From NCBI GenBank assembly GCA_045586505.1, contig JAZNAL010000021.1, forward strand, positions 1-56,497: DNA of 56,497 bases, written 5' to 3'. A program made the translations under genes and the position numbers. Source of the stretch: Flemingiibacterium sp045586505. Its GTDB lineage: Bacteria; Bacillota; Clostridia; Oscillospirales; CAG-272. Shown piece by piece: positions 7,912-15,383 of this stretch (position 1 is its first letter; each line of letters starts with the position of its first letter). The notes below the pieces were generated by a model. It made no database searches, had not been told where the DNA came from, and saw only the letters and a program-made list of their open reading frames with translations.

Positions 7912-8313
7912 TCATTTTCCGCCAACAACACTTACCGAGCTTGACGGAACCGAAAAGAGTGCACACAAAAGCTCGGTCAGCGTCAGCCTTATACCCGTAT
8001 CATCGCCTCCTTTACAGACCACCGCGATACCGCCAACCTGCGGCGTTGACTCGGAGTGGGTATCGAGCGTTATCATCACCGACACCTCCGACACCCCAAG
8101 TACACGCTCGCAAAGCGCCGCCACCTTTGCTTCAAGCGCACCTGTATCCGCAATTCCGCCGCCTGCAGTAGCAGCGATGGATACATTATCCCCCCTCCCG
8201 CCAAACAGCATGAGGCAGATACCAAGCACCAGTGCCGCCGCAACAAGCCAAAGACTCTTTTTCTCGCGCAGAAGTCCGATAATATTCAGAATCCCTCCGA
8301 CCTCATCACTCAT
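7912..8313 (-). CDS. spoIIIAG: Stage III sporulation protein AG (short form)
   Basis: SpoIIIAG forms a large ring in the channel between mother cell and forespore. The start was placed at ATG 8313 (MSDEVGGILNII), which has GGAGGTG upstream, giving 133 residues; the longer reading from 8337 lacks a site. A membrane helix (SLWLVAAALVLGICLMLF) is followed by a single compact domain (LEAKVAALCERVLGVSEVSV) ending in VPSSSVSVVGGK. The Bacillus protein is about 229 residues, so this one is clearly shortened. It overlaps spoIIIAF by 8 bases. Confidence 0.88.
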   Translation of the reverse strand: MSDEVGGILNIIGLLREKKSLWLVAAALVLGICLMLFGGRGDNVSIAATAGGGIADTGALEAKVAALCERVLGVSEVSVMITLDTHSESTPQVGGIAVVCKGGDDTGIRLTLTELLCALFSVPSSSVSVVGGK

Positions 8314-8734
8314 CAAAGCGCACCTCCGCTTCCACACCGAAATTATTCAGTATATACAGAACAATGTCATCCTCAAACAGCCACGGTCTTGACACAATAC
8401 ACACCACTATACGCTCCCCGTCGTATTTAGCATCAACCTGGGAATCAGACAGCGTAAACTTTTCGCAGAGTGCTCTCTCGATGTGAAGCGCCACAATGGA
8501 ATTTGCCTTTGCAAGCGCGTCTACACTGTCATATGTAAAGCCCTCTGCCCTGCTAAATGTGGGAAGCATGGAAACAATCTCAAAAAGCGGCGAAATGAGC
8601 ACGAGAAGCAGAATGAGCGAGATAAGATACCTCACATATTTTTTCAGCCCACCCTCCGGCACAAACCCCTCAATCAACGATGATGCGGCGGCAGCGCCCA
8701 CAAGCGACAATATAAAACCCTTTGCCTCCTCCAT
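8306..8734 (-). CDS. spoIIIAF: Stage III sporulation protein AF
   Basis: This 142-residue product has two N-terminal membrane helices (FILSLVGAAAASSLIEGFV and YVRYLISLILLLVLISPLF) with the family's GGLKKYVRYLISLILL motif, then a small soluble domain. Members of the family help assemble the SpoIIIA-SpoIIQ channel in the mother-cell membrane. Position five bases or so after spoIIIAE and overlap with spoIIIAG support the call. Confidence 0.92.
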   Translation of the reverse strand: MEEAKGFILSLVGAAAASSLIEGFVPEGGLKKYVRYLISLILLLVLISPLFEIVSMLPTFSRAEGFTYDSVDALAKANSIVALHIERALCEKFTLSDSQVDAKYDGERIVVCIVSRPWLFEDDIVLYILNNFGVEAEVRFDE

Positions 8735-8742
8735 TATTCCTC

Positions 8743-9876
8743 CTAACCAAGCGCGGCGGCACTCCCCGCAAACAGCGTCAGCGCATATACAAACATAAGC
8801 GCCGCAATAACGCAGACCGCCGCCAAAAATCCCAGCAGACCGCTGATTTCATCAAGCATCCCCCGCTCCCGCTCAAGTCCGAGGATATCCGCCGCAGTGC
8901 AGGATACCACAACACCGAGACGGGTCAAAAGGATAGTAAGTATCACAGGAAGCGTCATCACTGCGATGATTATAACCCCCACCCAGCCGACCGTGCCCTT
9001 CACAAGACTGAGACTGCCCGCCACAGCTGTGACTGCACCGCTTGCAATATCTCCCGCAACCGGAATCGCCTTCGCTGCGGCGAATTTCATAGCGCGCATG
9101 GAAAGGCTGTCCGCTCTGGCGGCAATGGAGCTTTGAAAGGTCATCACCGCCGAGATCACCGCGGAAATAAGTCCGAGGATCCAGGTAAATACGCCGCGCA
9201 CTAACTTTGATATACCGCCAAGCCTCAGTCCGCTTCCGATTCCCGATGCAATTCCAAGCCCGAAGCAAAGCTTCAGCACGGGGAACAGTCCGCTTGCCGC
9301 AAGGCTCTCCACAAATGTGATGCCCAGCATCATAGCATTCGCCGAAACTGTAGAGGCACTGATATTTCCGCCCGCGCACCCGATAGCGATCATGACCGGT
9401 ACCATCGCATTTATCAACATCGTAAGCTCAGTGAGGTATATACGCACCGTTTCCACAAGCGTGGAGAGAGTGCCGTAAAGTGTAAGCATTATTAAGAGTC
9501 CCGACAAAAATTCAAACAGCACCGAGAGCGAATCCGAGCGCAGTACGCCCTTCAGTGCCGACAACGCCGCCGCGATCAGCACAAGCCCCAAGGTCTGTGA
9601 CAGGGTTTTGATTACAGGCGACAGTGCGACAGATACTGTATTCCCGATGAGCGAGAAAAAGTATTCCGCCGTAAATCCTCTCGAAAAGCCGTCAGTGGTA
9701 AATATATCCCCCTCCGGCAGACTACGCCGCACATTTTCGGGAAGCGAATCGAGTATCGACTCCACGTTGAACTCATCGGCAGTGTAAAGCTCCGCCGACG
9801 ACTCACTTGCACTTATCGGAATTATAAAGCATACAAGCATCACCGCGAATGCGGCAATGATCCGAATCGGTCTCAT
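8743..9876 (-). CDS. spoIIIAE: Stage III sporulation protein AE
   Basis: SpoIIIAE is the large polytopic membrane component of the feeding channel. From ATG 9876 it is 377 residues: a signal-type segment (MRPIRIIAAFAVMLVCFIIP), a short external region (residues about 25-60), then at least six membrane helices. The chosen start overlaps the spoIIIAD stop as ATGA; the extra 18 residues upstream would lie wholly inside spoIIIAD. Conserved stretches such as TLGLVLIAAALSALKGVL and GVFTWILGLISAVISAVMTFQS match the family. Confidence 0.93.
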   Translation of the reverse strand: MRPIRIIAAFAVMLVCFIIPISASESSAELYTADEFNVESILDSLPENVRRSLPEGDIFTTDGFSRGFTAEYFFSLIGNTVSVALSPVIKTLSQTLGLVLIAAALSALKGVLRSDSLSVLFEFLSGLLIMLTLYGTLSTLVETVRIYLTELTMLINAMVPVMIAIGCAGGNISASTVSANAMMLGITFVESLAASGLFPVLKLCFGLGIASGIGSGLRLGGISKLVRGVFTWILGLISAVISAVMTFQSSIAARADSLSMRAMKFAAAKAIPVAGDIASGAVTAVAGSLSLVKGTVGWVGVIIIAVMTLPVILTILLTRLGVVVSCTAADILGLERERGMLDEISGLLGFLAAVCVIAALMFVYALTLFAGSAAALG

Positions 9877-10259
9877 ATTCCCATCAGCTCCGCCGCAAGA
9901 TTTACAAGCTCGCCAAGGAGTGGTAAACACAGAAGCAGAACCTCCGCTTTACCCAGTAGTTCTAACTTTGATGCAAGCGCCGCCTCTCCCGAATCACGGC
10001 AAAGCTCCGCCGTCAACTGTACGGCAAGTGTTATACCCAAGGCTTTGGCAAGCACTGCGAGATAGCCACCGAAGCTCGTCCCCGAAACAATCCCCTGTAT
10101 GTATTCGTATATCGGCAAAAAGACGGTTATTGCCGCACCGAGCAGTACCACCGAGGCACCGAGGCTGATGTATCCCGCAAATTCGCTCCTTTGTCCACGA
10201 AGGAACAACACCGCCGCAAGTGCGCACAGCGCTACTCCGCAGTATTTGATGATGCTCAT
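9873..10259 (-). CDS. spoIIIAD: Stage III sporulation protein AD
   Basis: The 128-residue, four-helix membrane protein begins MSIIKYCGVALCALAAVLFL and ends GELVNLAAELMGI, matching SpoIIIAD in length and pattern (the internal GYISLGASVVLLGAAI and ALGITLAVQLTAELCRDSGE blocks). It overlaps spoIIIAC and spoIIIAE by four bases each (ATGA), a tightly coupled arrangement. Confidence 0.94.
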   Translation of the reverse strand: MSIIKYCGVALCALAAVLFLRGQRSEFAGYISLGASVVLLGAAITVFLPIYEYIQGIVSGTSFGGYLAVLAKALGITLAVQLTAELCRDSGEAALASKLELLGKAEVLLLCLPLLGELVNLAAELMGI

Positions 10260-10450
10260 AGTCCGAACACCGTGCGAATGCTTGAAAACAGCGTCCCCAG
10301 CTTGTCAACAAGCATCAGCATAACGATTATAATGCCGGCAAGTGACACAAGCACCGCCTGCTCATCCCGTCCGTATTTGGACAAAAGCTGATAGGCAATA
10401 CTCACCGTCAGCCCGATACCCGCTACCTTTAGAATAAGGGTCACATCCAT
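10256..10450 (-). CDS. spoIIIAC: Stage III sporulation protein AC
   Basis: The 64-residue product with two membrane helices (LILKVAGIGLTVSIAYQLL and AVLVSLAGIIIVMLMLVDKL) is the standard size and pattern for SpoIIIAC, including the family KxGRDEQA turn. Its stop overlaps the spoIIIAD start. Confidence 0.95.
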   Translation of the reverse strand: MDVTLILKVAGIGLTVSIAYQLLSKYGRDEQAVLVSLAGIIIVMLMLVDKLGTLFSSIRTVFGL

Positions 10451-10461
10451 AAGTTACTCCG

Positions 10462-10944
10462 TTACAGTAAAATTACCGCCAGCATTATGCCAAACAGCAT
10501 CCCGAAGGCACGGCAGAGCCGAATCTTTTGGGCAAGCTCTCCCCGCGCATTCTTTGCAAGCTCTCCGATGCTTGTCAAATAGTATGCACAGTGCCGCGCT
10601 TCCTCCTCTGCGGAGTGTCTGCCGAGTCCACCGAAAAAAGCTTTAAGCAAGCCAAGCTCCGAGTCTGTCAAAAACAGCCTGTGTCGACAGGCATCCACCG
10701 CTTCCTCGCCGCCTGATGCGCACAGCGCTGTCAGAAATCCACATTTTTCAAGGATCGGCTCCCGATACTCCGCATAAATAAGGTTAAGCGGCAATAGGAA
10801 CCCGTCGATCTGCCTGCCAATGTGTACGATGAGCGCGTGAAACGCTTCAAGCTGTAAAACCCGCACGCGGTACACTCCCGCGGCAGTGAGTCCGCCGGCA
10901 GCGGATGCCGCAAATATCAGTACTGCCCCCATTAAACGCAGCAT
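10462..10944 (-). CDS. spoIIIAB: Stage III sporulation protein AB
   Basis: The 160-residue product has an N-terminal membrane helix (MLRLMGAVLIFAASAAGGL), a helical soluble centre with the LQLEAFHALIVHIGRQI motif, and a C-terminal membrane helix (AFGMLFGIMLAVILL). Family members resemble type II secretion GspF-type platform proteins; with SpoIIIAA they recall a secretion-machine core. It overlaps the spoIIIAA stop by 13 bases. Confidence 0.93.
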   Translation of the reverse strand: MLRLMGAVLIFAASAAGGLTAAGVYRVRVLQLEAFHALIVHIGRQIDGFLLPLNLIYAEYREPILEKCGFLTALCASGGEEAVDACRHRLFLTDSELGLLKAFFGGLGRHSAEEEARHCAYYLTSIGELAKNARGELAQKIRLCRAFGMLFGIMLAVILL

Positions 10945-11861
10945 GGTTCACACTCCGACAAAGCATCCGCCCATGGGGTAAATTTGCAGGTAAAGCACCG
11001 CGACAGCCTACCGTTTACATTTTCCCGCGAGATTCCCGCATAACCGTCAAAAATCCTGCTTTCATGAAGTATTCTGATATTGGGCCGCGACAAAAGCTCC
11101 GACACGCTGGACGCATGTGCGCTTGCAATAATCGGCACTCCGGCTCCTGCGGCACCGAGTATCTGCCGCGTCTCATCGGCATCACCCAGTTCATCGCAGA
11201 TTATCACCTCCGGAGACAGTGTGCGCGTGGCGATCTCGATGCCTTCCGCCTTACTGTAACCTATCAACACATCGCACAGCGTTCCCGCAAACATTTCGGG
11301 AAGGTATAATTCTCCCCGGCTGTCAACAAGCGCCACACGCTTTGAGAATTCTCCTCCAAGCCGTGCAGCAAGCTCCCGAAGCAGTGTTGTCTTACCCGCC
11401 CCCGGCACAGAATAGATCAGCAAAGACTTGACCGTAGGCGCGTCATAGCACAGACACAGTACACGGTCGCTTACTCCGCGAACAATGTGGGGCACACGAA
11501 TATTAAGGGAGGTTATCTCCCGCACCGCACGCCCGTCAGCCGCAAGCGTCCCGCACACACCGACGCGTATGCCCTCTCCCGCCTGTATGTAGCCTTTGCG
11601 AATGGTGTCTCCATGTGCATATACCGACCCGCGGCAAAGTTTAGTCATACAGTCTGCAAGCTCAGCTGATGTCACACTCACGCCAAGCGGAATATTTATC
11701 CCTTCACGGGTAACGGTAGCGGGACGATCTGAGCGGAGCCGAATCTCGTTTATATCCGCCAAACGAAGCCGTCCGCTTCCTGCAAGCGTGCGTATCCGCT
11801 CACTTATCTGCACCGGAAGGCACGCATTTATAAACGGAGGGAGTGCAGTTTTTTCTGTCAT
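10932..11861 (-). CDS. spoIIIAA: Stage III sporulation protein AA, secretion-type ATPase
   Basis: SpoIIIAA is a cytoplasmic ATPase related to type II/IV secretion motors and powers or assembles the SpoIIIA channel. The 309-residue product shows a Walker A motif (VPGAGKTTLLREL, about residues 157-169) and a Walker B (PEVIICDELGD). The start at ATG 11861 (MTEKTALPP) is preceded by GAGG at 8 bases; an upstream frame to 11906 is AT-rich and lacks a site. It is first of the eight-gene operon. Confidence 0.94.
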   Translation of the reverse strand: MTEKTALPPFINACLPVQISERIRTLAGSGRLRLADINEIRLRSDRPATVTREGINIPLGVSVTSAELADCMTKLCRGSVYAHGDTIRKGYIQAGEGIRVGVCGTLAADGRAVREITSLNIRVPHIVRGVSDRVLCLCYDAPTVKSLLIYSVPGAGKTTLLRELAARLGGEFSKRVALVDSRGELYLPEMFAGTLCDVLIGYSKAEGIEIATRTLSPEVIICDELGDADETRQILGAAGAGVPIIASAHASSVSELLSRPNIRILHESRIFDGYAGISRENVNGRLSRCFTCKFTPWADALSECEPCCV

Positions 11862-11889
11862 ATCATCGTCCTCGCTTTCGGTATAATAA

Positions 11890-11918
11890 TATATACGGAC
11901 AAGCAAGCGCGAATATGA
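11890..11918 (-). promoter_or_regulatory. Possible sigma-E-like promoter of spoIIIA
   Basis: On the minus strand TCATATT (11912-11918) fits the sigma-E -35 pattern, and CGTATATA (11890-11897), 14 bases on, is a partial match to the CATACAAT-type -10. The Bacillus operon is sigma-E controlled. The -10 match is only fair. Confidence 0.35.
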
Positions 11919-11960
11919 CCCATACCAAAGGTATTGTAAATTATCGTTTATCCGGGCATC

Positions 11961-11988
11961 AAAAAAGGAGCTGTTTTCACAGCTCCTT
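11961..11988 (-). terminator. Rho-independent terminator (minus strand)
   Basis: Read on the minus strand, AAGGAGCTG pairs with CAGCTCCTT (nine bp, six-base loop) and a run of six T follows. It lies between spoIIIAA and the TIGR04086-like gene and ends transcripts coming from the yajC side; the stop of the small ORF at 11977 lies inside its loop. Confidence 0.88.
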
Positions 11989-12099
11989 CGATATACCTGG
12001 ATCCTTATGTTCTGCCGCAGTTTCGCACATCATACAGCCTTCGATACGCTTGCATTCAAGCTCACGCATTGCCTTGCGTGCGAGCGCGTGGGGGATCAC
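11977..12099 (-). CDS. Possible 40-residue cysteine-containing small protein
   Basis: This uncertain ORF starts with GTG at 12099, runs 40 codons and stops inside the loop of the terminator. The product is amphipathic and holds three cysteines (ELECKRIEGCMMCETAAEHK). Third-position usage looks coding-like, but there is no good Shine-Dalgarno site (only GGCAGG three bases before the GTG). It is in the same frame as the upstream membrane-protein gene, from which it is separated by TAA and a hairpin. It may be a real small gene, a remnant, or chance. Confidence 0.3.
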   Translation of the reverse strand: MIPHALARKAMRELECKRIEGCMMCETAAEHKDPGISKEL

Positions 12100-12125
12100 A
12101 GCCTGCCGCAACGGTAAAACGCAAC

Positions 12126-12150
12126 GTCTCCCGCCGCACAGACGGGAGAC
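12126..12150 (-). terminator. Hairpin after the TIGR04086-like gene
   Basis: GTCTCCCG (12126-12133) pairs with CGGGAGAC (12143-12150) around a nine-base loop, 13 bases after the TIGR04086-like stop. On the minus strand GTTGCGTTTT follows, a weak T-tract, so it may act as a leaky terminator. Confidence 0.5.
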
Positions 12151-12162
12151 GAGTGCATCTTT

Positions 12163-12636
12163 TTAACGTCGTCCGAGCTGTTTTCGCACAAGTGCCGTCG
12201 GATTCTTTTTGGCAGAATCAATCCGCCCGCGCCTCGGCCGTCCGATAAGACCGCCCGCAAGCGCCACAGCAAGACATCCCAGATATCCCAGTGCCATCCC
12301 AAGCGGCGGCACCGCGTTTTCGGCATTCCCACGAAAGAACAGCGAGATAAGCCACAGTACAAGTACGTATCCCGCACCGCCCACAAGCGGTGAGATCATG
12401 CCGTGCTCGCAGTCTGACTTCATCGAAGCAAGTCCGCATACAAAAGCCCCGGCAAACAGCGAAGCATATGCGAACATACCGATAACACTATCCGGATCCT
12501 CCTGTGCCAGCGCCACTGCCGATAATATCAGTGCAAGCGCCGCCGCTGTTCCGATCCCGATAAGCATTCCCCGAAGCGCCGCACCGATAAATGCCGCAGA
12601 GCCAAAGGACTCGTTCCCGGTAAAACCACTCTTCAA
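12163..12636 (-). CDS. TIGR04086-like four-helix membrane protein
   Basis: The 157-residue product has four to five hydrophobic segments (residues about 22-46, 54-68, 82-100 and 110-130), a glycine-rich pattern (GMLIGIGTAAALALILS) and a basic tail ending QLGRR. I recall proteins of this type as TIGR04086, found next to yajC in Clostridia, as here; their role is unknown. The start is an unusual TTG at 12636: GGGAGGG sits six bases before it, while the nearby ATG at 12640 is out of frame. Confidence 0.72.
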   Translation of the reverse strand: MKSGFTGNESFGSAAFIGAALRGMLIGIGTAAALALILSAVALAQEDPDSVIGMFAYASLFAGAFVCGLASMKSDCEHGMISPLVGGAGYVLVLWLISLFFRGNAENAVPPLGMALGYLGCLAVALAGGLIGRPRRGRIDSAKKNPTALVRKQLGRR

Positions 12637-12647
12637 GCATAACCCTC

Positions 12648-12683
12648 CCTCATATAAATCATATCGCTAATTTATATGTGAGG
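12648..12683 (-). other. Hairpin touching the Shine-Dalgarno site of the TIGR04086-like gene
   Basis: CCTCATATAAAT (12648-12659) pairs with ATTTATATG(T)GAGG (12670-12683), with one bulged base. On the mRNA the 3' arm runs straight into the GGGAGGG site of the downstream gene, so folding may limit its translation or attenuate transcription after yajC. Confidence 0.45.
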
Positions 12684-12698
12684 GGATCGTACTTTATG

Positions 12699-13040
12699 TC
12701 AGCAATCCTCGGCTTTAACGTCTACGTTCTTGACTGCGCTCTTTAAAATGCGGATCTTGGTTCCGTCACGACCGGTTTCGATCATAACGGTCTCTTCCTT
12801 GATGCTGACGATCTTACCGATAATGCCGCCGATGGTGGTGATCTCATCGCCGACCTGCAGACCGTTTCGCATATCATTGGTCTCCTTCTCCTGCTTCTTC
12901 TGGGGTCTGTACATGAAGAAGTAGAAAACCGCAACCATAACGACCAGCATTATAATGGTCATCATACTCTGTCCTGCCGCACCGCCTGCTGCTGCCGCAT
13001 CAACTGCCGCCGCGTCTGCGGTAAGAAATAAATTCTGCAT
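12699..13040 (-). CDS. yajC: Preprotein translocase subunit YajC
   Basis: YajC is a small inner-membrane partner of SecDF and the Sec translocon. The 113-residue product has one membrane helix (MMTIIMLVVMVAVFYFFMY, about residues 26-44), the diagnostic RPQKKQEKE motif immediately after it, and GLQVGDEITTIGGIIGKI in the cytoplasmic domain. The N-terminal 25 residues are Ala-rich. AGGAGG precedes the ATG, and a good promoter lies at 13091-13119. secDF is not next to it. Confidence 0.95.
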   Translation of the reverse strand: MQNLFLTADAAAVDAAAAGGAAGQSMMTIIMLVVMVAVFYFFMYRPQKKQEKETNDMRNGLQVGDEITTIGGIIGKIVSIKEETVMIETGRDGTKIRILKSAVKNVDVKAEDC

Positions 13041-13090
13041 AATAGCCTCCTAAATTGTTATTTAATCTAATGTGATATTAAATCCCTTAT

Positions 13091-13119
13091 ATTATATAAC
13101 ATACACTGGAATTTTTCAA
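13091..13119 (-). promoter_or_regulatory. Sigma-A promoter of yajC
   Basis: On the minus strand TTGAAA (13114-13119) and TATAAT (13091-13096) are 17 bases apart, about 50 bases upstream of the yajC start. Confidence 0.8.
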
Positions 13120-13151
13120 GAGCAATTTGTAAATTTGCGGATATTTTTGCG

Positions 13152-14015
13152 TTATTCCTCGCCGCGGTTTTCGACTTCCGGCTCCAGATCCGTCTTTGGC
13201 ATGGTAAATTCGATCTTTCCCGGTGCGGTTAGCTGTACGTAAACCATAAGTCCCACCGATATCACCGCAGAAAGTATCACAATAATATCCGGTACCGTCG
13301 CCATGTACCCAAGAACAAATCCGCACAGATTGAAGCCGAAATGGAACAGTATCGCCGCCGTAAGTGAGCGATATTTTTCGTAGATCCAGCAGATAAGCAT
13401 TCCGAGAAGGGATGCGTAGATCATCCAGATGATGGCGCCGTGAATAAGTCCGAACACCCACGAGGAGATAATCATGGCGGCAAACATTGGCATCCCGCGC
13501 TTTAATCTGGAATAAAACAGTCCGCGAAGCACTACTTCTTCAACAATCGGTGCCACTATGACCGCAGAAAGCAGGGAGATCCACGCCGCGCAATCGGATA
13601 TTGTGGACGCCATAGAATTGTAGCTCTCCCACCACGCGGCGGGGAACGGTATGACCGAAAAGATCACGGTCACAAATACATTCATGGCAATACCGAACAA
13701 TACCGTGAGCACTCCACTTAAAGGAGCAAGCCTTGTAAGCCCCACCTCGGCACGAAAAGCCTTTTTGCGCATGCGAAAGACTGCAATATATGTCACGAGG
13801 CTTAGCACGTTTGAAATAAGCGTCATGTGGATGGCGAATTTTGGAACAATCTCCGATATGATACTTTGCAGCTCGACATCCGCACCGTAGGTCACAAGTG
13901 CGTAGATTTCAATAACGAATACCGTCCAAAAGCTCACCAGCACCTGCCATACAAGATATATACCGAAGTACAACAGTGCCCCACCGATGGCTTTTGCCAC
14001 TTTTTTTAGCGTCAT
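13152..14015 (-). CDS. CPBP family intramembrane metalloprotease
   Basis: The 287-residue product has about eight membrane helices and the three CPBP (Abi) motifs: IVEEVVLRGLFY (paired Glu plus Arg), FGLIHG, and LFHFGFN. Members are glutamate-type intramembrane proteases related to Rce1 and have roles in bacteriocin immunity, signalling or protein maturation; the substrate here is unknown. The start was set at ATG 14015 (MTLKKVAK) because AAGGAAG lies 10 bases before it; the ATG at 14036 would overlap that site. A promoter is at 14056-14084. Confidence 0.88.
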   Translation of the reverse strand: MTLKKVAKAIGGALLYFGIYLVWQVLVSFWTVFVIEIYALVTYGADVELQSIISEIVPKFAIHMTLISNVLSLVTYIAVFRMRKKAFRAEVGLTRLAPLSGVLTVLFGIAMNVFVTVIFSVIPFPAAWWESYNSMASTISDCAAWISLLSAVIVAPIVEEVVLRGLFYSRLKRGMPMFAAMIISSWVFGLIHGAIIWMIYASLLGMLICWIYEKYRSLTAAILFHFGFNLCGFVLGYMATVPDIIVILSAVISVGLMVYVQLTAPGKIEFTMPKTDLEPEVENRGEE

Positions 14016-14055
14016 AATGTGACCGCTTCCTTTCATTTATCCGTTTGATAAACAA

Positions 14056-14084
14056 ATTATAACGCATCCGAGGGAAAAAGTAAA
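14056..14084 (-). promoter_or_regulatory. Sigma-A promoter of the CPBP protease gene
   Basis: On the minus strand TTTACT (14079-14084) and TATAAT (14056-14061) are separated by 17 bases, ending about 40 bases before the chosen ATG. Confidence 0.75.
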
Positions 14085-14153
14085 CATTCTATTTGTGAAT
14101 AATCGCGTACAATGAAAATTTACAATAATATTATGTACTTTGGGTGTGATTTG

Positions 14154-14162
14154 TGGTATAAT
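14154..14162 (+). promoter_or_regulatory. Extended -10 promoter of the methyltransferase gene
   Basis: TGG followed by TATAAT (14157-14162) gives an extended -10 element. The -35 region is poor. The start codon lies 31 bases downstream. Confidence 0.65.
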
Positions 14163-14192
14163 AAAAAAAGTTCATTTTGTGAGGAAATGCAT

Positions 14193-15383
14193 ATGTCAAA
14201 AGAAAAGATAAACGCGCTCTTTTCCGAGGCGATCGAGCGCAGAATACTGAAAAAAGCGATCTTCTCAAAGCCAACTGACAAGGCAGTACTTAAGGAAACT
14301 GTAATATTTAACAAGAAGCCAGACGGCACCGTATATCTTGCCCTTGAGCGCTTCACCAAGGATAATAAGACCTACCGCCGCAATCTTCCCGCCGATGCAG
14401 GGGAGCTGACTCGCATGGCAGCCAAAGATTACCGTCAGGTAAATATCCTCACCACCGCGGGAGATGCAGAGATCAAGCGCTCCAAATCCGATACCGTGCA
14501 TATCACTGGCAAGTTTGCCGCAACCGCGGACACCGTCGATATAACCGACGGCAGCAAACGCTATATTCTCGACGGCGCACGGGACATCGGTTTTCTGCGT
14601 GAGCTTGGCATATCCGACGCAAACGGCCGCATCCACGACAAAAAGCAGGCAAAATTCCGTCAGATCAACCGCTTTCTTGAGATCGTGCGTGATGTTGAGG
14701 ACAAGCTCCCCACTGACCGCCCCGCGGTGATCTACGATCTCTGCTGCGGAAAAAGCTATCTCACCTTCGCCGTGTACTATTATTTCACCGCAATAAAAAA
14801 GCGTGAGGTAACGATGTACGGTGTTGACCTAAAGCAGGATGTGATCGAATACTGCAATGCCGCCGCAAAGAGACAGCATTTTGACAGCCTGAAATTCGTC
14901 AGCGGAAATATCAACGAATACATCCCGCAGGAGCATCCCGATATGGTGATCTCGCTCCACGCCTGCGATATAGCAACCGATATCGTGCTTGCCAACGCTA
15001 TCAAATGGGGAGCGGGCATAATCCTTTCGACGCCCTGCTGTCATCATGAGATGTCAAAGCAGCTTTCTCTCCCCGCGGAGAATGCGCCCATGCGAGGCGA
15101 GCTTGCATTTATTCTTGACCATCCCATATTAAAGCAAAAACTCTGTGACGCCGCCACCGATGCCCTGCGCGTAAAGCGCCTTGAATCCATGGGCTACAGC
15201 GTCACGAGCCTTGAGCTTATTGACCCCGACGATACGCCGAAAAACCTTATGATACGCGCAACACTTAATAAGCGCGGCTCCGCCGCACGTCGTGAAGCCG
15301 CGCTCACCGAGTACAAGCGCATTGCCGCCGCCCTTGGTGTGTCGCCGTATCTTGATAAGCTGATCGAGGAAAATGAGAATTAA
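14193..15383 (+). CDS. Class I SAM-dependent methyltransferase (PF13679-like)
   Basis: The 396-residue product has a Rossmann SAM-binding motif (VIYDLCCGKSYLTFAVYYY, about residues 175-193), an acidic ribose-binding strand (MYGVDLKQDVIEYC), and SLHACDIATD followed by STPCCHHE. This set is typical of the Methyltransf_32 group, whose substrates in bacteria are not established. The N-terminal 160 residues are family-specific. The start at ATG 14193 is preceded by GAGG at 8 bases; the upstream 27 codons lie over the promoter. The next gene overlaps its end by 11 bases. Confidence 0.83.
   Translation: MSKEKINALFSEAIERRILKKAIFSKPTDKAVLKETVIFNKKPDGTVYLALERFTKDNKTYRRNLPADAGELTRMAAKDYRQVNILTTAGDAEIKRSKSDTVHITGKFAATADTVDITDGSKRYILDGARDIGFLRELGISDANGRIHDKKQAKFRQINRFLEIVRDVEDKLPTDRPAVIYDLCCGKSYLTFAVYYYFTAIKKREVTMYGVDLKQDVIEYCNAAAKRQHFDSLKFVSGNINEYIPQEHPDMVISLHACDIATDIVLANAIKWGAGIILSTPCCHHEMSKQLSLPAENAPMRGELAFILDHPILKQKLCDAATDALRVKRLESMGYSVTSLELIDPDDTPKNLMIRATLNKRGSAARREAALTEYKRIAAALGVSPYLDKLIEENEN

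Noticed and set aside
11977..12165. Stop-codon read-through joining the TIGR04086-like gene to the 40-residue ORF in the same frame
   Set aside because: The frame is open after the TAA, but a stable hairpin follows at once and no recoding signal is seen; a 60-codon open stretch can occur by chance.
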